64,000 bases of DNA from Carex sylvatica (lineage: Eukaryota; Streptophyta; Magnoliopsida; Poales; Cyperaceae). The position numbers and the translations under genes are program-made. Numbering within the stretch: position 1 is the stretch's first letter; every line of letters starts with the position of its first letter. Below, piece by piece: positions 37,564-49,611 of the stretch. The stretch is taken from assembly GCA_964058845.1 (NCBI GenBank), contig CAXKVR010000066.1, positions 1 through 64,000 of the forward strand, read 5' to 3'. Under the pieces are notes generated by a model. That model saw only the letters and a program-made list of their open reading frames with translations. It made no database searches and was not told the DNA's origin.

Positions 37564-40500
37564 ATGAATTTCAAAAACCCTAAAATACCTAACGTACCGA
37601 CGAGAGGGGCAACTACTATGTTAAAGGTGGCGCTGTTCGGCGGCGCTGCCGTCTACGCCGCCTTGAACAGTCTCTACAACGTCGATGGTGGTCATCGCGC
37701 CATTGTCTTCAATCGGATCGACGGTATTAAAGACAAGGTCTCCGATCTCCTCTTCCTTCAATTTTTTTTACGGAATCGGTGTCGGTAGAGTCGAAATAGC
37801 GAATGAACTCTTAAGAGGTGTTAGGTTTTTTGACTAATCAAGCTCGAAATGTTGATATTTACAGTACTGTTGTTCTGTATTTTACCGAAGGGATCTATGG
37901 AAGACATTTCATTTTGCCCCTTATCTTTATCTGGTTGGTATAACCTTTAGATGTTCATGCATTAGGGAAGTGTCTATATGAAATCAGTTATTGCTGACTA
38001 TCCTTCATTGTTTCAGTTTTTATTTTTTTTTGTTCTTGTTATTCATTAATTTGTTTTCATAATTCTGGTTGTAGAAGGGAGTTGGTGTCAGAACCTGTGA
38101 TTGTTCAGTTTTTTTTTTTAATATGTGTCTTTTAATGTTCAGTCTTGTAGTTGCAAATTTATTCTAAGGATTGTGAGGTATGTCTTATAAGGAATTTGAG
38201 TTGAAGTGGAAACCTAAAAATCGGAAACTACATGTTGAGTTTAATACTAAAAGTTGAAGTTTGTATATGCAGGTATACCCTGAAGGAACCCACTTTATGA
38301 TCCCGTGGTTTGAGAGACCGATAATCTATGATGTGCGGGCCCGACCCCATCTTGTTGAGAGCACTTCTGGTAGCCGTGATCTGCAGATGGTATTTACCCT
38401 GATCTCACTATTTTTTGGAGCCCTTTGAAAAAGGCCCAAATAACCCACTGGTGGGATTATTCTGATCCATTTGTCTTGAAAAAACAGGGTTTGAGTTGAG
38501 AATAACATTAGTTATGGACATGTATTTACTCTTCTAATTTACTTAATTTCCTTTTATGAAGTGATCTTCATATTTGTAGTCTCAATTGCTTTGTTACACT
38601 AATTTTGCTGTCAATCCATTGAAGGGTCGATTTAGCATGAGTACTGTTACTTATAATTTACTTTTTTTGGCAAAATTTATCAAGCTCTCTTTTCAGAAAC
38701 AGTCTACTCTAATTGGCAAATTCACTTTTCCTATGCTGTTTCTAAAATGAACAGTAACTAAATTAAGCTTGACATTAGAAAGAATAAAGGGACCTTGCTT
38801 TTCCATTGTACAATCTAAACCAATTTATTTGAAAGTTCTTGTTCATAATTTTTATAAATGCGAAAGGCAAAAGATGAAAATTGTCTTCAACACATTTAAT
38901 TTTGTGTGCATTTCTTTGAATTTTGAAAGGTGAAAATTGGGCTGAGGGTTCTGACAAGACCGTTGCCAGAGAAACTGCCAACAATATATAGAACCCTAGG
39001 AGAGAACTTCAATGAGAGAGTGCTTCCTTCTATTATTCATGAGACTCTCAAGGCTGTTGTTGCTCAGTACAATGCTAGCCAGCTCATCACTCAAAGAGAG
39101 GTTGCCTTTGTCCCCCTTTGCCATTTTTAACTTTCAGTTGACAAAAAAAGTTCTAAGCAATTTATTTCTCTTCATTTGTTTTGAACATTTTTCAACGTTT
39201 AGCTGCTTGCAAGTTAAAACTTGGGACAATTTGTAATTTTAAGTTTTTAGCCTTTTGTAAAATGATCTGCAATGGTACACTGGATAAATGATTTTGGGCT
39301 CAAACTGATATTGAACTTGTATCAAAATAAATGATTGAGACTTGTTCGTCTCTAGGAGATTCACAATTCTCAGTAGACACTTTTATCAGAATAAATGAGT
39401 GAGGTCTTAAGTTTTCTGTTATTATTCTACAAATAGACAGTGAGCAGGGAGATAAGAAAGATTCTGACAGAGCGGGCCCGCAACTTCAACATGGCCCTTG
39501 ATGACGTGTCAATCACCAGCCTGAGTTTTGGCAAGGAGTTCACTCATGCCATTGAGGCCAAGCAGGTAGCTGCACAGGAGGCGGAGCGTGCTAAGTTCAT
39601 AGTTGAAAAGGCTGAGCAGGACAAGAAGAGTGCTATTATTAGAGCTCAGGTGCGTTTTCTTGTTTGGTTTATTCCTCTTTATTATTTTGTTGTTGAGCGA
39701 GTCCAAGGGAATATGCGTAGTGCGGATTGGTCCATACTAAGGATCATTATTTTTGAAAATCAAAGTTCAAATAGTCTACCTAACACTTACAACATTACCT
39801 CCATATGAAAATGTAAGTTCTGATCAAATTTTACAGTTTTTACAGTTTTTCAAAAGTAGTAATTTTCTACCTATCTAAAATAATAGTAAAAAGATTCATA
39901 AAAATGTGAAATTTAGTCTACAAGTACAAATTCATATGGAAATCATGTTGAAAGGTTTAGATTTACTATTTGAACTTTGAAAATGAATATATTGATTCAT
40001 AGTACAGACCAATCCGTGTTATGCATAGCCTCAGTCTTTGCTGTTTGGGTTTTGCGTGTAAACTTGTGTTTGATGGACTGATTCTAGATACTCATGACAG
40101 TTGTAGTGTGCTATGGAAAAGATAATCTGGTCAGATATTAACAGGTTGTGTTCTCAGTTGTTACATGCCTTAATTGCATAGTATGATTGAACTGTTGAGA
40201 AATGTTGTCCTATTTTGTTGTGTTGTGCTTTCAACGCAGACTAAATTTATTGTTTCAAGTAATAGGTGGATCATTTGAAAAATTACATATATACCCCTGT
40301 GAAATGATACAAGTTATGATCAGTGTCCAAGAATCCTTGTGAGATATGTGATGAAAGAAAACAAGAAAAAAATAAAGGCATTTCTTCATACAGAGTGGAC
40401 TAACTCAAAATTATCAAATATACTCTTAAAAGTGATAATGTTTTTCCTCTTGGAGAGATTTGCAAAGTCTACAAATGAAGCACTTTGACAATTACATAAA

Positions 40501-40738
40501 AACCCTTCTGACTTCTCTTAATATATCTACACAGGGAGAGGCTAAGAGTGCAGAGCTGATCGGCATGGCAATATCAGACAACCCGGCCTTTCTTGCACTG
40601 AGAAAGATTGAGGCGGCAAGAGAGATTTCACACACCATTGCTCAGTCTTCTAACAAGGTCTTCTTAGACTCTCAAGACCTCTTGCTCAACCTCCATTCTC
40701 TCAATGTCGAAGTCAAAAAAGTTGACGGCAAAAAATGA
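37564..40738 (+). CDS. PHB2: Prohibitin, type II (PHB2-like), 5 exons, 292 aa
   Basis: Exons 37564-37737, 38273-38389, 38930-39100, 39437-39649, 40535-40738; all junctions are GT-AG and all fall between codons. The product is a mitochondrial inner-membrane scaffold protein that forms ring complexes with type I prohibitin, affecting cristae, protein turnover and respiration. Seen: N-terminal membrane anchor (residues about 20-40, [19 protein letters not shown]), [33 protein letters not shown], the PHB/SPFH core, and an alanine/glutamate/lysine-rich coiled coil (about 175-225, [17 protein letters not shown]). The C terminus [13 protein letters not shown] is divergent, as is usual. Length agrees with plant type II prohibitins. 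Start chosen at the ATG giving [10 protein letters not shown]; an upstream in-frame extension lacks conservation. Intron 4 carries a 342-bp MITE. Confidence 0.96.
39695..40036. mobile_element. MULE-type MITE in prohibitin intron 4
   Basis: 342 bp; ends GAGCGAGTCC ... GTGCGGATTGGTCC (left) and, reversed, GACTGAGGCTATGC ... CGGATTGGTCTG (right). Flanks TTTGTTGTT (39686-39694) and TTTGCTGTT (40037-40045), a 9-bp TSD with one mismatch. The interior is palindromic around a CTACCTATCT tract, as in the related copies at 53.7, 54.9, 56.5 and 58.5 kb. Confidence 0.8.
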
Positions 40739-41590
40739 AACCGTCTAACGGTAAATTTGTACTGCAAAAGAATTGTAAAACTTGTTCTTTTCATTTTAAT
40801 TCTTTTGCATTAGGTTGAAATTTTTTTACGTGGTAAAGCCTTACTGCTGTCAGGTTTCTTTTCTACTTGGGTACTTTGTTATGGCGCTTTTTCTGTGGAT
40901 TATAGGATTTTAGTTTTTGAAAGTTATCTATCTTATCTGGGTTTAGTTCCCTCATTTAATAAGAGAACCTTTTACCATGGTCACAAATCACCCATTCATG
41001 TGATTTTTTTTGTTAATCTGGTCAATTGATAATGTTTGTAGCACAGGAAGGTAACAGCTGAGTACTATTTTGATATTTGATTTGTTTTGGACATTTTTTT
41101 TAGGAAAGAGATAGGGGTCATGTCCCTATTTGTCTATTGATTAAAATGTTTCAGGTTTTACAGTTGAAAAAACCTTAAAAAAATAAAAATAAAAAAGAGA
41201 CTGCACAGTAAATTTTGAAAATGCTAGTCACATATAAATGATTTTGCTGAAATTTGAGGTTGGTTTGTGGCCTCGATCGTATCTAGTAAATCTAAAATCA
41301 AATTTTATGGGCATGATTCTTGTGGTGCTTTTAATATAAAATTTTATATGGTGTCTTTGATGCTTATAGAAATTTTAAGATTTATTTGACATTTTAAGAT
41401 TCATTTTGATGCTTATAGAAATTTTGTATGATGTTTGATTGATATGTATGATTCTAGGCTTGTAGGCCCATAATAAAAATGGTTACGGCCCAGTTTTGAA
41501 AGGAAAAGAAAAACAGAACCAAGGTGAAATATGAACTGGATACTTTCGTTTACAAGTCGTTCATACATTCAGATTTTCTTCTGAGGCCCC
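40739..41590. other. Prohibitin 3' flank; no other gene seen
   Basis: AT-rich DNA containing the expected 3' UTR. Beyond about 41100 nothing recognisable; two short TGATGCTTATAGAAATTTT direct repeats at about 41358 and 41409. Confidence 0.5.
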
Positions 41591-42475
41591 TCAACTTTCA
41601 AAAATTGCAATTAAGAGTACTACCAGTCCGGTTGCATCCCCAATCAGTATTCTGTGAGATTACCTTGTACCAGCAATCAGTGTACCAGTACAGGGACCTT
41701 ACTATAAACAGCAAAGAGATTGAATTAAAAGTTTGATTGTTTTTTTTTCGTAATTTACAACCCATAACCTGATTTATTTGTAAGTTTACAACAGAAAAAG
41801 AGACGTTGATGAGAAACCTAAAAATAAATAATGGTAATAACAAGTTTCCCTTTCTGGTATGCATCAGAAAATATGAAAGAAAGGAGGGGGGAACAAAATC
41901 AGCAATTTTGTCTTGTACCAGTACAGAGACCTCCATCTGTAGGCTTATTTGACCGTTTCCCTTTCACTAAGACTGAAAACTAAAATTTGAAATCCTTTGA
42001 ATGAAAAAAATCTGAACTGTCTGCTCAATAAACAGAAAGCATGTAAGTCAGTGAAGGAATCAAGGAATAATGGAAGAAGGTTTATAGTATCAAATGCCAT
42101 TCAGGCACAAGTTACAATTATAAATATATGGTTTTATTGCTAACAACATCACAAAACCTGCATGTCATAATAGTTTAAAAAAAAAAGATTCTCAATTTTG
42201 CAACTATTTGCAGTCAATAGGTACAACTTCAAACAGCTTCACTGAATAATGATTAGACCTTCTCTGTTCTCTTCCTATGTCAGTTGCCTATAAAGTTCTC
42301 ATTTTCAAAATTTTGACGCTTTTCATGTCTAATATCCTCAAACAAACAACACATAATTGTTCTGATGACACAAAAAGGAATAACAGTAAACAATGTTCTG
42401 CTTTAAAAAAGAAAAATAAATAAAAATAAACAATGGGATATACACAATTCAAGCTGGTATGATCTACTCTGAACT

Positions 42476-42520
<45 letters not shown>

Positions 42521-42579
42521 GTATTTATTTAATCGTAAATGAGAGAAATTTAATTAGCAGATTGTTCAAATCACCACTG

Positions 42580-43338
42580 CTATAGAGCAGGCTTGTATTT
42601 CGGCCCTGCCGCCACCCCCCGTATTGGACAAGGAAGGTTCGTCTGCTGCTTCCCCTTGTCTCCGATCGCAGTTCCTTTATTAGTCGCTTTGCTGCTAGTT
42701 GCATGTTGCGCCATTCATCGTGTACACACGCAGGCTACGGAAGATGTCACAGGGCGCAGCCAATAACATTACCAAAAGTGGCAAGATTGTTATCCAAGTT
42801 AATTAGCTAAGTCAAGATACTAGGAATATATTGCTATTATTAGTTGCTTAATTTAGAGATATCCATATCTCTTGTATCTTCCCTATTTTCTATATAAGTG
42901 TGCTGAAGAATTGGAGAACATAAGAAGAAAATTCTAAGTTACTATTATTCCTCTTTCTCTTGTATGTGCTTATCCTTACATAACCCTAATTCCTCTCAAT
43001 TTCTGAATTACCCTCCTAACATTGCATCACTAACTGTCGCTTTGCTGCCAGTTGCATCACTACCTCTGGCTTTGCTGCTGTTCGGATCAAAGCCGGGAGC
43101 ATACCATACTCTGTTCATCCAAGGATTACTCTTGTCTTTCCAGTTAGGTTTCTTTGCATTGGGACCTTTCACCTTTTCCTTGATCCAACTCATTACTCCA
43201 AAATCATATCTACCCACCAGGTTCATTTTCGCCATTTTTACCAGGAGCCTGGAAAATAAAAGCAATTAATTCATTCAGCTTCTATAATTAATAAATTTGA
43301 GTTAGTTATAAATAATAACAAATTTACATACATACCAT
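42580..43338 (-). pseudogene. Small unrecognised gene, copy A, disrupted by a solo LTR
   Basis: Paralogue of the gene at 45795-46129: same ATG directly followed by an 87-bp intron (43249-43335), then an exon with WIKEKVKGPNAKK matching WIKKKVKGPNANK of copy B. Sixteen extra bases just upstream shift the frame, and from the shared ATG translation stops at TAG 43210-43212. The open frame then runs through SDATGSKATVSDA and is cut by a solo LTR at 43021. Beyond the LTR the same frame continues with another SSKAT unit to TAG at 42580-42582, so the exon was longer before insertion. Function unknown. Confidence 0.7.
42704..43021. mobile_element. Copia-type solo LTR inside an exon, TSD TTGCA
   Basis: 318 bp, TGTTGCGCC ... 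CCTCCTAACA, with perfect 5-bp TSD TTGCA (42699-42703 and 43022-43026). It contains a promoter-like TCTATATAAG at about 42890 on the plus strand and no coding region. Confidence 0.9.
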
Positions 43339-43480
43339 GGCTAACTAATGAAGATGGGTTGTTGGTGCAAAGGAAGAAATAATGAGAGAATTGAGGGGGC
43401 AAAAGAGGTACTTGTTTATAAGCCATTAATTACGTGTTAATTTGTTGTGTCAATAATTAATCTTGACTGGTTGTTGACTT
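43339..43480 (-). promoter_or_regulatory. Promoter of small gene copy A
   Basis: Minus strand TATA box CTTATAAA (43415-43422) lies about 80 bp before the ATG; two W-box cores (TTGAC on the plus strand at 43463 and 43473) lie upstream. Layout is shared with copy B. Confidence 0.45.
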
Positions 43481-43864
43481 AATTTCATACACCGAATAAC
43501 ACGTTTTTATTATGACAACATTAAACCTATTTTGAGACTCCTTTGCAAAAAAAAAAAATATATATATATAATACATCGGACGACTTTGATGCTTATAGAA
43601 TCTTATAGTGGGTGCAAAACCCATCAAACCTACTCTATACTCATTTAGTGTAAGGCAATTAACGTGTTACACCAAATTAACCAGTTAGAAATTGAAGGAT
43701 ATCAATTTATAACGAATCTAATGTACTAATATATTTATAAGCCATTTCTCGATCAACATTTCAAAGTAATTTAGTTAAGGATAAAATTACAGATAATATA
43801 TATTACAAATCAGCAACTTCAGTGATTTATATATAATATTCTTCACATGGTTAAAGCAGAGTCA

Positions 43865-44845
43865 AACTTTTAAATTATGAGAGTCAAATATATATGAATG
43901 AGGGTCAATCATATAACATTTTAACGTTGTGAATGGAGGTCAATTTAAGAGTATCTACCCTTCCTCATTACGAATTTTCCTCGCACATATTCTATCCTTA
44001 CCCATTAAGGTTATCAGATAACAAAACAGAACGAGTAAATAACATGTAATGCTAATATAATAATTTATTTTATTATCTATTAAATAAATCATTAAAACAC
44101 ATTGATTTCATACATGTTTAATCACTTTACTAATATGCAAATCAATTCAAACTAAATTGTATTTATTGAATTAAGAAAATTAAAAAACACAAATATCTCT
44201 TTTTCAATATTTTTTAACTAAATAACAAAAAGAATTATGTACTTAGTACAGTGGCACAAATTCTCGTCTTTTTATGAAGAATAAGAGAAGAAAACATTGA
44301 CAGCTCGCCATCTGAGCCAGAACTTTGAAGAGAAGAAAGAGATATTTTATATATAAATATGGGAATATATATATATATATATATATAGAAAAAAAGATGT
44401 TAGGTCATGTCAACAAAATTTGATGAGATTTGATATAAATTTCACTGTACATGAAATGATTTAAAATTTCAAATGTTCAAAATTAACTGTTCTTGATGCA
44501 TCATCAAACGATACTTAAATTGCATGTAATTTATTTCTCAGTCTATTTATACATCTAATAATATATCTATAAAGTTATTTTTTATTTTTAATTATTAGTT
44601 TATTTAAAATTTTAAAAATAATTTCAAGATTGCCAAAATAACCAAAATCTAGCTTTAATCTTTCAATTTGTTTAATTTAATTCACAAAGGGGGCATTTGC
44701 ATTCATGTCTTTCAGTTTCACGAAAAGTTGTTAGAGTTGCAACATTCATTGATCATGTAGCCTAAAAGATTAGGTTTCAGAACATAGGTAAATGAAAGAT
44801 GAAAATAAAAAAACTTCCAAAAATAGATCATTCTCAACTAAAGTC
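43865..44845. other. AT-rich spacer between duplicated units
   Basis: No gene recognised. Contains an (AT)n tract at about 44365-44387. Confidence 0.5.
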
Positions 44846-45794
44846 CCCAATTTTGCATATATACCTTGCCTTGTATCAGTACTTCTGTAAGATTCCCTTG
44901 TACCAGAAATCAGTGTACCAGTAGAGAGATCTTATTATAAACAGCTAAGAGATTGAATTAAAAGAACATTTGATGAAAATTTAAAAATAGATATAATAGT
45001 AACGACAAGTTTTTGTTGGTATGCATCGGACAACAACTCAGAAAGAAAGAAAGAGCGGCGAGGGAAAAATCAGCAGTTTTGCCTTGTACCAGAAATCAGT
45101 GTACCAGTACAGAGATCTCCATCTGCAGTCTCATTTGATCATTTCCCTTTGACTCAGACTGACAAAAATATGACACCAAAATTCTGAAATTCTTTGAACA
45201 ATAACTGGACAGCTTAACAGAAAAGATGAACTGTTTGTTCAATAAACAGAAAGCATGCAATTCAGCGAAGGAATCAAGGAATCATGGAAGAAGATTTATA
45301 GTATCAAATGCCATTCAGGCACAAGTTAAAATTAAATATATGTGGTTTTCTTGCTAACAACATCAAAACCTGTCATAAAAGTAACAAAAATATCTCATTT
45401 TTTCAACTATTTGGAATCAGTAGTTACAACTTCAAACAGAACGCTTCACTGACACTTTTCATGTCATAGCCACCTCTGCGAAAGCTCAGCCCACTAAAAG
45501 TTATCTTTTTCATATTTTTGACGCTTTTCATGTCTAATATCCTCAAACAAACAGCACATAATTATTCTGATGACAGATTAACACATACAAAGGAATAACA
45601 GTAAACAATGTTCTGCTTTAAAAAAAGAAGAAACAATAAATAAACAATGGGATGTACACAAGTTGGATTGATTTACTCCAAACTTTGAATATAATATATA
45701 TCCCGTATTTAATCGGAAATGAAAGAAATTTAATTAGCGGATTGGTACATATTCAAATGGATTGGATTCATTTCCATTAAGAGGCTGAGATTTT

Positions 45795-46129
45795 TTACGT
45801 TGGCTCGCACCACCAGTTCCATAAAGAGGCTGGGACTAATTTTGGTTTTTGTAATGGTACCAATTTCAGTGGTGCTGATGCTCCCCCCTGTATTGAACCA
45901 GCATTGTCGGCGGGCTCATACGATCGCTGGCAGTTATAGTCGGGTTTGTATGCACCAAATTTGTTTGCATTGGGACCTTTCACTTTTTTCTTGATCCAAT
46001 TCGCTGCTCCAACAAATGCATTTTCGCCATTTTGACCAGGAGCCTGGAAAATAAAAGCAATTAATTCATTCAGCTTCTATAATAAATTTGAGTAAGTTAT
46101 AAATAATAACAAATATACATACATACCAT
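45795..46129 (-). CDS. Small unrecognised protein, 83 aa, two exons (copy B)
   Basis: The minus strand gives ATG alone (46127-46129), an 83-bp GT-AG intron (46044-46126, GTATGT ... TTTCCAG), then exon 2 (46043-45795) to TAA. The protein begins MAPGQNGENAFVGAANWIKK and ends WNWWCEPT: hydrophilic, rich in Asn, Lys and Pro, no signal peptide or membrane segment. I do not recognise a family. Support for its being a gene: the splice signals, ATG and upstream TATA box are kept in the diverged duplicate, while spacer differs. Against: no codon-conservation test is possible here, and the C-terminal half differs between copies. The short start exon makes the initiation codon uncertain. Confidence 0.5.
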
Positions 46130-46312
46130 GTGGCTAACTAGTGAAGATGGGTTGTTGGTGCAAAGGAAGAAAAAAAATAAGAGGATTGAGGAGGCAAGTT
46201 TACTTAATTTTCTGGCTGTGAGAGAATTGAGAGGGCAAGAGGTACTTATTTATATTAAGTAGGTGTTAATTATTTATTGTATCAATAATTGATGTTGGCT
46301 GTTTGTTGACTT
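46130..46312 (-). promoter_or_regulatory. Promoter of small gene copy B
   Basis: Minus strand TAATATAAATAAG (about 46246-46258) forms a TATA box 115-130 bp before the ATG; a W-box core TTGAC (plus strand 46306-46310) lies upstream, as in copy A. Confidence 0.4.
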
Positions 46313-46319
46313 TCATACA

Positions 46320-47380
46320 CCGACAGTGGGCATTAATTAATTCATGCATGATACATTATTATTATTATTATTATTATGACAACATTAATTAATTCATGAT
46401 TACAACAAACTCTTAACATTATAATATAGTCCATTCTTTGCTGGGGTATGTTAGGATGCATCGATAATAAGAACTATTTTCATAATAAGGCTATTCGAAA
46501 TAATAATGTGCACACAAATAATATTGTTGCTATTCAATTAGAATAATTAGAACATATGTTATTTTTTATTCCTTTTAATGTTGGAATAACGGCTATTTAG
46601 AAATGTGAAGAGAAAAAAAATATTTTCTTCTCATTAGATTTTTGTCAATACAGTCCTGAAATTAGTTGATGTAACTTTTGTCTTCTCTATGTCATGACAA
46701 TTCATTTGAAATCATAATTGCCTATCTTTTCTATTAATTAGCATCATGTTAATAGTATTTTTTTTTTCTCAATTACGGCTATTCACTATAACAAATAACA
46801 TTTTTACTAATTCAAATAGCACAATTTTCACACTAATATAAAAATCAATATCTTTTCTCTATTCTCATCTATTAATTTCAAATTTTGCTATTCTAACTTT
46901 CCATTTAAACATACCCCATATATTAATTTCAAAATTTTGTTATTCTAACTTTCCATCTAAACATACACCATATATACACGTTTCACTGTTTGTTTACATC
47001 TATGGTGCGAATGATGATGTTAGTTAGTCAACTAGTCAAGTTTAAATTATTAATTTATTCCAGTGCAACTTCTTAGAAGATATGAACATGTTATTTCAAT
47101 ATTATATTTATTTAATTATTGATGTTCAGTGACCTATACGTGTGCATCCCCATTTCAATATATATAGAAAGACTTGAACAACCAAATCAAACTTATATTT
47201 TTACACCATTCAAACCAAGAATTTGAAATCAATTAATTATGTACTAATATATTTTTAACCCATTTCTCGAGCAATGTTTCAAAGTAATTTAGTTACGGAT
47301 AAAATAATAGATACTATTTATCACAAATGTGCAACTTCAGTGATTTATAATATTTTCATCAAAGTGTCCGATCTTCTAAG
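46320..47380. other. AT-rich intergenic DNA
   Basis: No gene recognised. Contains an (ATT)n tract at about 46356-46376 and the distal end of the duplicated segment at about 47260-47360. Confidence 0.5.
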
Positions 47381-47454
47381 AATCTCCTTATAAATAGAAG
47401 TTGATTGGAGCAGGATTAATTTCATTTTAAGGTGGGTTCAAATACCTCATGCCT

Positions 47455-47780
47455 TATTATATATTATATTTTATATCTTGTTTTAAAAATCTAAAATGTT
47501 GATCCGAACCGTTTAACATGATATCCATACAGAAATATGTTCGAGATGAAATTTTATAATTTTTTATTATTATTTTAGATAGGTAGAAAAATCACTGTTT
47601 TTGAAAGGTACATAAATAATAATTTTGTACCTATCTTAAAAAATAGTAAAAAGTTTCAAAAATTATAAAATTTCATTCCAAACATGTTTCAATATAGATA
47701 TCATGTTAAGCGATTCGAATCAACAATTTAAACTTTAAAAATGAAAATATAAAATATGATAAAATATGAAAAAAAGAAAA
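47455..47780. mobile_element. Decayed member of the palindromic MITE family
   Basis: Inverted arms containing GATCCGAACCGTTTAACATGA and, reversed, the same motif near 47715, plus TTTTGTACCTATCTTAAAAA around the centre. Very similar in layout to the element at 53688-54084. Ends and TSD are not clear. Confidence 0.6.
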
Positions 47781-47945
47781 TATTGAAACTCTCTTCTTTC
47801 ATTATAACTTGCATATTTAATTTTGGTTCAAATCGACACCTTTAAATTGCATGACGGCCAACATATTTTTGTCCAGTGGCTGCCTCGTGCATCAAATTAT
47901 TTATTATTAAATTGTAATAAAACATTGGACAGATTATAACAAAGC

Positions 47946-48027
47946 GTCGATATGTCCGAGTGGTTAAGGAGACAGACTCGAAATCTGTTGGGCTTTGCCT
48001 GCGCAGGTTCGAATCCTGCTGTCGACG
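47946..48027 (+). tRNA. tRNA-Ser(CGA)
   Basis: 82-nt cloverleaf with the long variable arm of serine tRNAs. The acceptor stem GTCGATA pairs with TGTCGAC with one G-T pair, followed by discriminator G. Anticodon stem ACAGA/TCTGT encloses loop CTCGAAA, giving anticodon CGA (47979-47981), which reads UCG. T-arm has GGTTCGAATCC. CCA is not encoded, as normal. Upstream ACAAAG supplies the CAA motif typical of plant tRNA genes. Confidence 0.97.
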
Positions 48028-48030
48028 ATC

Positions 48031-48034
48031 TTTT
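48031..48034 (+). terminator. RNA polymerase III terminator of tRNA-Ser
   Basis: A TTTT run 3 nt after the tRNA end. Confidence 0.75.
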
Positions 48035-48069
48035 CTTTCTTCTGGGTTTTATTGTAATATTGTAAAATT

Positions 48070-49340
48070 TGAAGCCTCTGGTTTTAGCTCATTTATTTTA
48101 TTATTACGGCACTTATTAAAATGGACAACTTGATTGAAATTGTTCGTTCAAATATATACACAAACATGTGGTTTCATGCCATGGATAAGGTAGTCGAGTG
48201 AAATTAAAAATACAAAAATGAAAAAATATTAGCTAAACTAAAATTAACTTAAATGAAAATTATAATTTACACACTATAAACCCATCATCACTACATTGAA
48301 AAAAAATATATAAAGTCATAATGTTTTGATAAATTAAGTAGGAGGCACCGTGACAACTTGGTGGAGAGAATACCTAATTACAAAAAAAATCTGATTGCAT
48401 AATTTTACATTTAATTAAGTAATTGTATATATCAACTTTATTCATGGAATTATATGCAATTTTTGTAACTTAGATTGTTTTCAGTATGATCAAGTGTCCA
48501 AATTGAATATTCACCGTATACAGTATCATACTATACATCAACATCGTTGCTATAAAATACAAATACAAAAATTGTTAATTTTGATTATCCCCTAATATCA
48601 TATTTATATATTATGTGTTCCCATTAATTGAATGAATTTGTTTCACATTATTTGATTTCTCTTTTGTTATTTTATTTTGCAATTAATTTATAGAGACTTG
48701 AGAACTTATTCTAAGACAACATTAATCCGTTCAGTTCATTGTTGTTGTTGTTGTTTTATATTCTGCTTGATGACCCTTATCATACAACAATTTTCATTAA
48801 TTCATGTTGTTTGCATTTATATATCAACTAATAATTCATTATAACCGCCACTTATTATCACACATAACAACACTAAATTTATTAATCATTTAATTTGCAT
48901 GTAACTCATTGCTCATGTCTCATGTATGCAAAGAGTTGCAACCAAAAATTCAAAACATAGACAATAAAATGTGTATAATAGAATTTTAACTTAATTGTTT
49001 AGTATGTATTGACCACATCCTTGTGCTTAATTTCATATCATTGGAGTTGTGTCTTTGTATTAGCTTAGAGCATCTATATTGGATTTCTTTTTATTCTAAT
49101 TTCAAATCCAATGTAGTATTTTTTTTTTTTAATTCATTAGATGTATGAGAAATTTTATAATTGTCATTTTTTTAAAAAGAAACCACTCTCTAACTCTTGG
49201 GTTGGCAAAATTATGAATTCTCACTCGCTCAATATTAGTTGTTAATTCTATGTTGAATTTTCAATTCTAATTTTGATAATTTTTAATTAATTTTAAAAAT
49301 AAAGATGGTCTAAGTTAAGTTTTATTTTTTCTGTGACCAT
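48070..49340. repeat. Non-coding direct repeat left of PheRS
   Basis: Diverged copy of 57150-59225 in the same orientation: shared GGCACTTATTAAA, ACACAAACATGTGGTT, CACTATAAAATACAAAT-like text, TTCTAAGACAACAT, and AGCTTAGAGCATCTATATTG. It preserves the empty site of the MITE at 58527-58950. No genes. Confidence 0.8.
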
Positions 49341-49453
49341 CAAATGTACTCTGTTCTTCTTGAAAACCGTGCTAATCAATATGTATTGTATGAGCAAATG
49401 TTGTGATATGACATACATCATACATGAGAGTCAAAATTTAAATCTAACTATTG

Positions 49454-49611
49454 ACAATCATAAATTAAAATTGTAATCAATAAATTACAAATTAAAACTC
49501 TAATTAACAACTACAGTGACAACTTAATATTCACAATCATAAATTAAAATTGTAATCAATAAATTACAAATTAAAACTCTAATTAACAACTACAGTGACA
49601 ACTTAATAATT
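49454..49611. repeat. Perfect-looking 79-bp tandem duplication
   Basis: Two adjacent copies (49454-49532, 49533-49611) starting ACAATCATAAATTAAAATTG; virtually identical, so recent. Confidence 0.9.

Larger units (their letters stand above)
41600..43860. repeat. Tandem segmental duplication, copy A
   Basis: Collinear with 44850-47360: shared blocks include CAGTGTACCAGTA followed by TTATAAACAGC (41677/44921), GAATCAAGGAAT and ATCAAATGCCATTCAGGCAC (42059/45270), an exon and intron of a small gene (43008-43338/45795-46129) and CAACTTCAGTGATTTAT (43815/47331). Offset is about 3.25 kb on the left and 3.5 kb on the right. Copy A has gained a 318-bp solo LTR. Confidence 0.85.
44850..47360. repeat. 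Tandem segmental duplication, copy B
   Basis: Collinear partner of 41600-43860 (see the shared blocks listed there). It lacks the solo LTR and keeps an open small gene. Confidence 0.85.

Noticed and set aside
39440..39808. Prohibitin exon 4 read through into intron 4 as a 122-aa protein
   Set aside because: The conserved prohibitin sequence stops at a GT donor (39650) and resumes at 40535; the extension is intron and MITE sequence.
41598..41936. 112-codon minus-strand frame in the duplicated segment
   Set aside because: No matching frame is kept in the duplicate at 44.85-45.2 kb, so there is no sign of coding constraint.
42779..43021. Alternative start of the exonic solo LTR at TGTTATCC (about 42788)
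   Set aside because: Flanks do not match; starting at 42704 gives a perfect TTGCA duplication.
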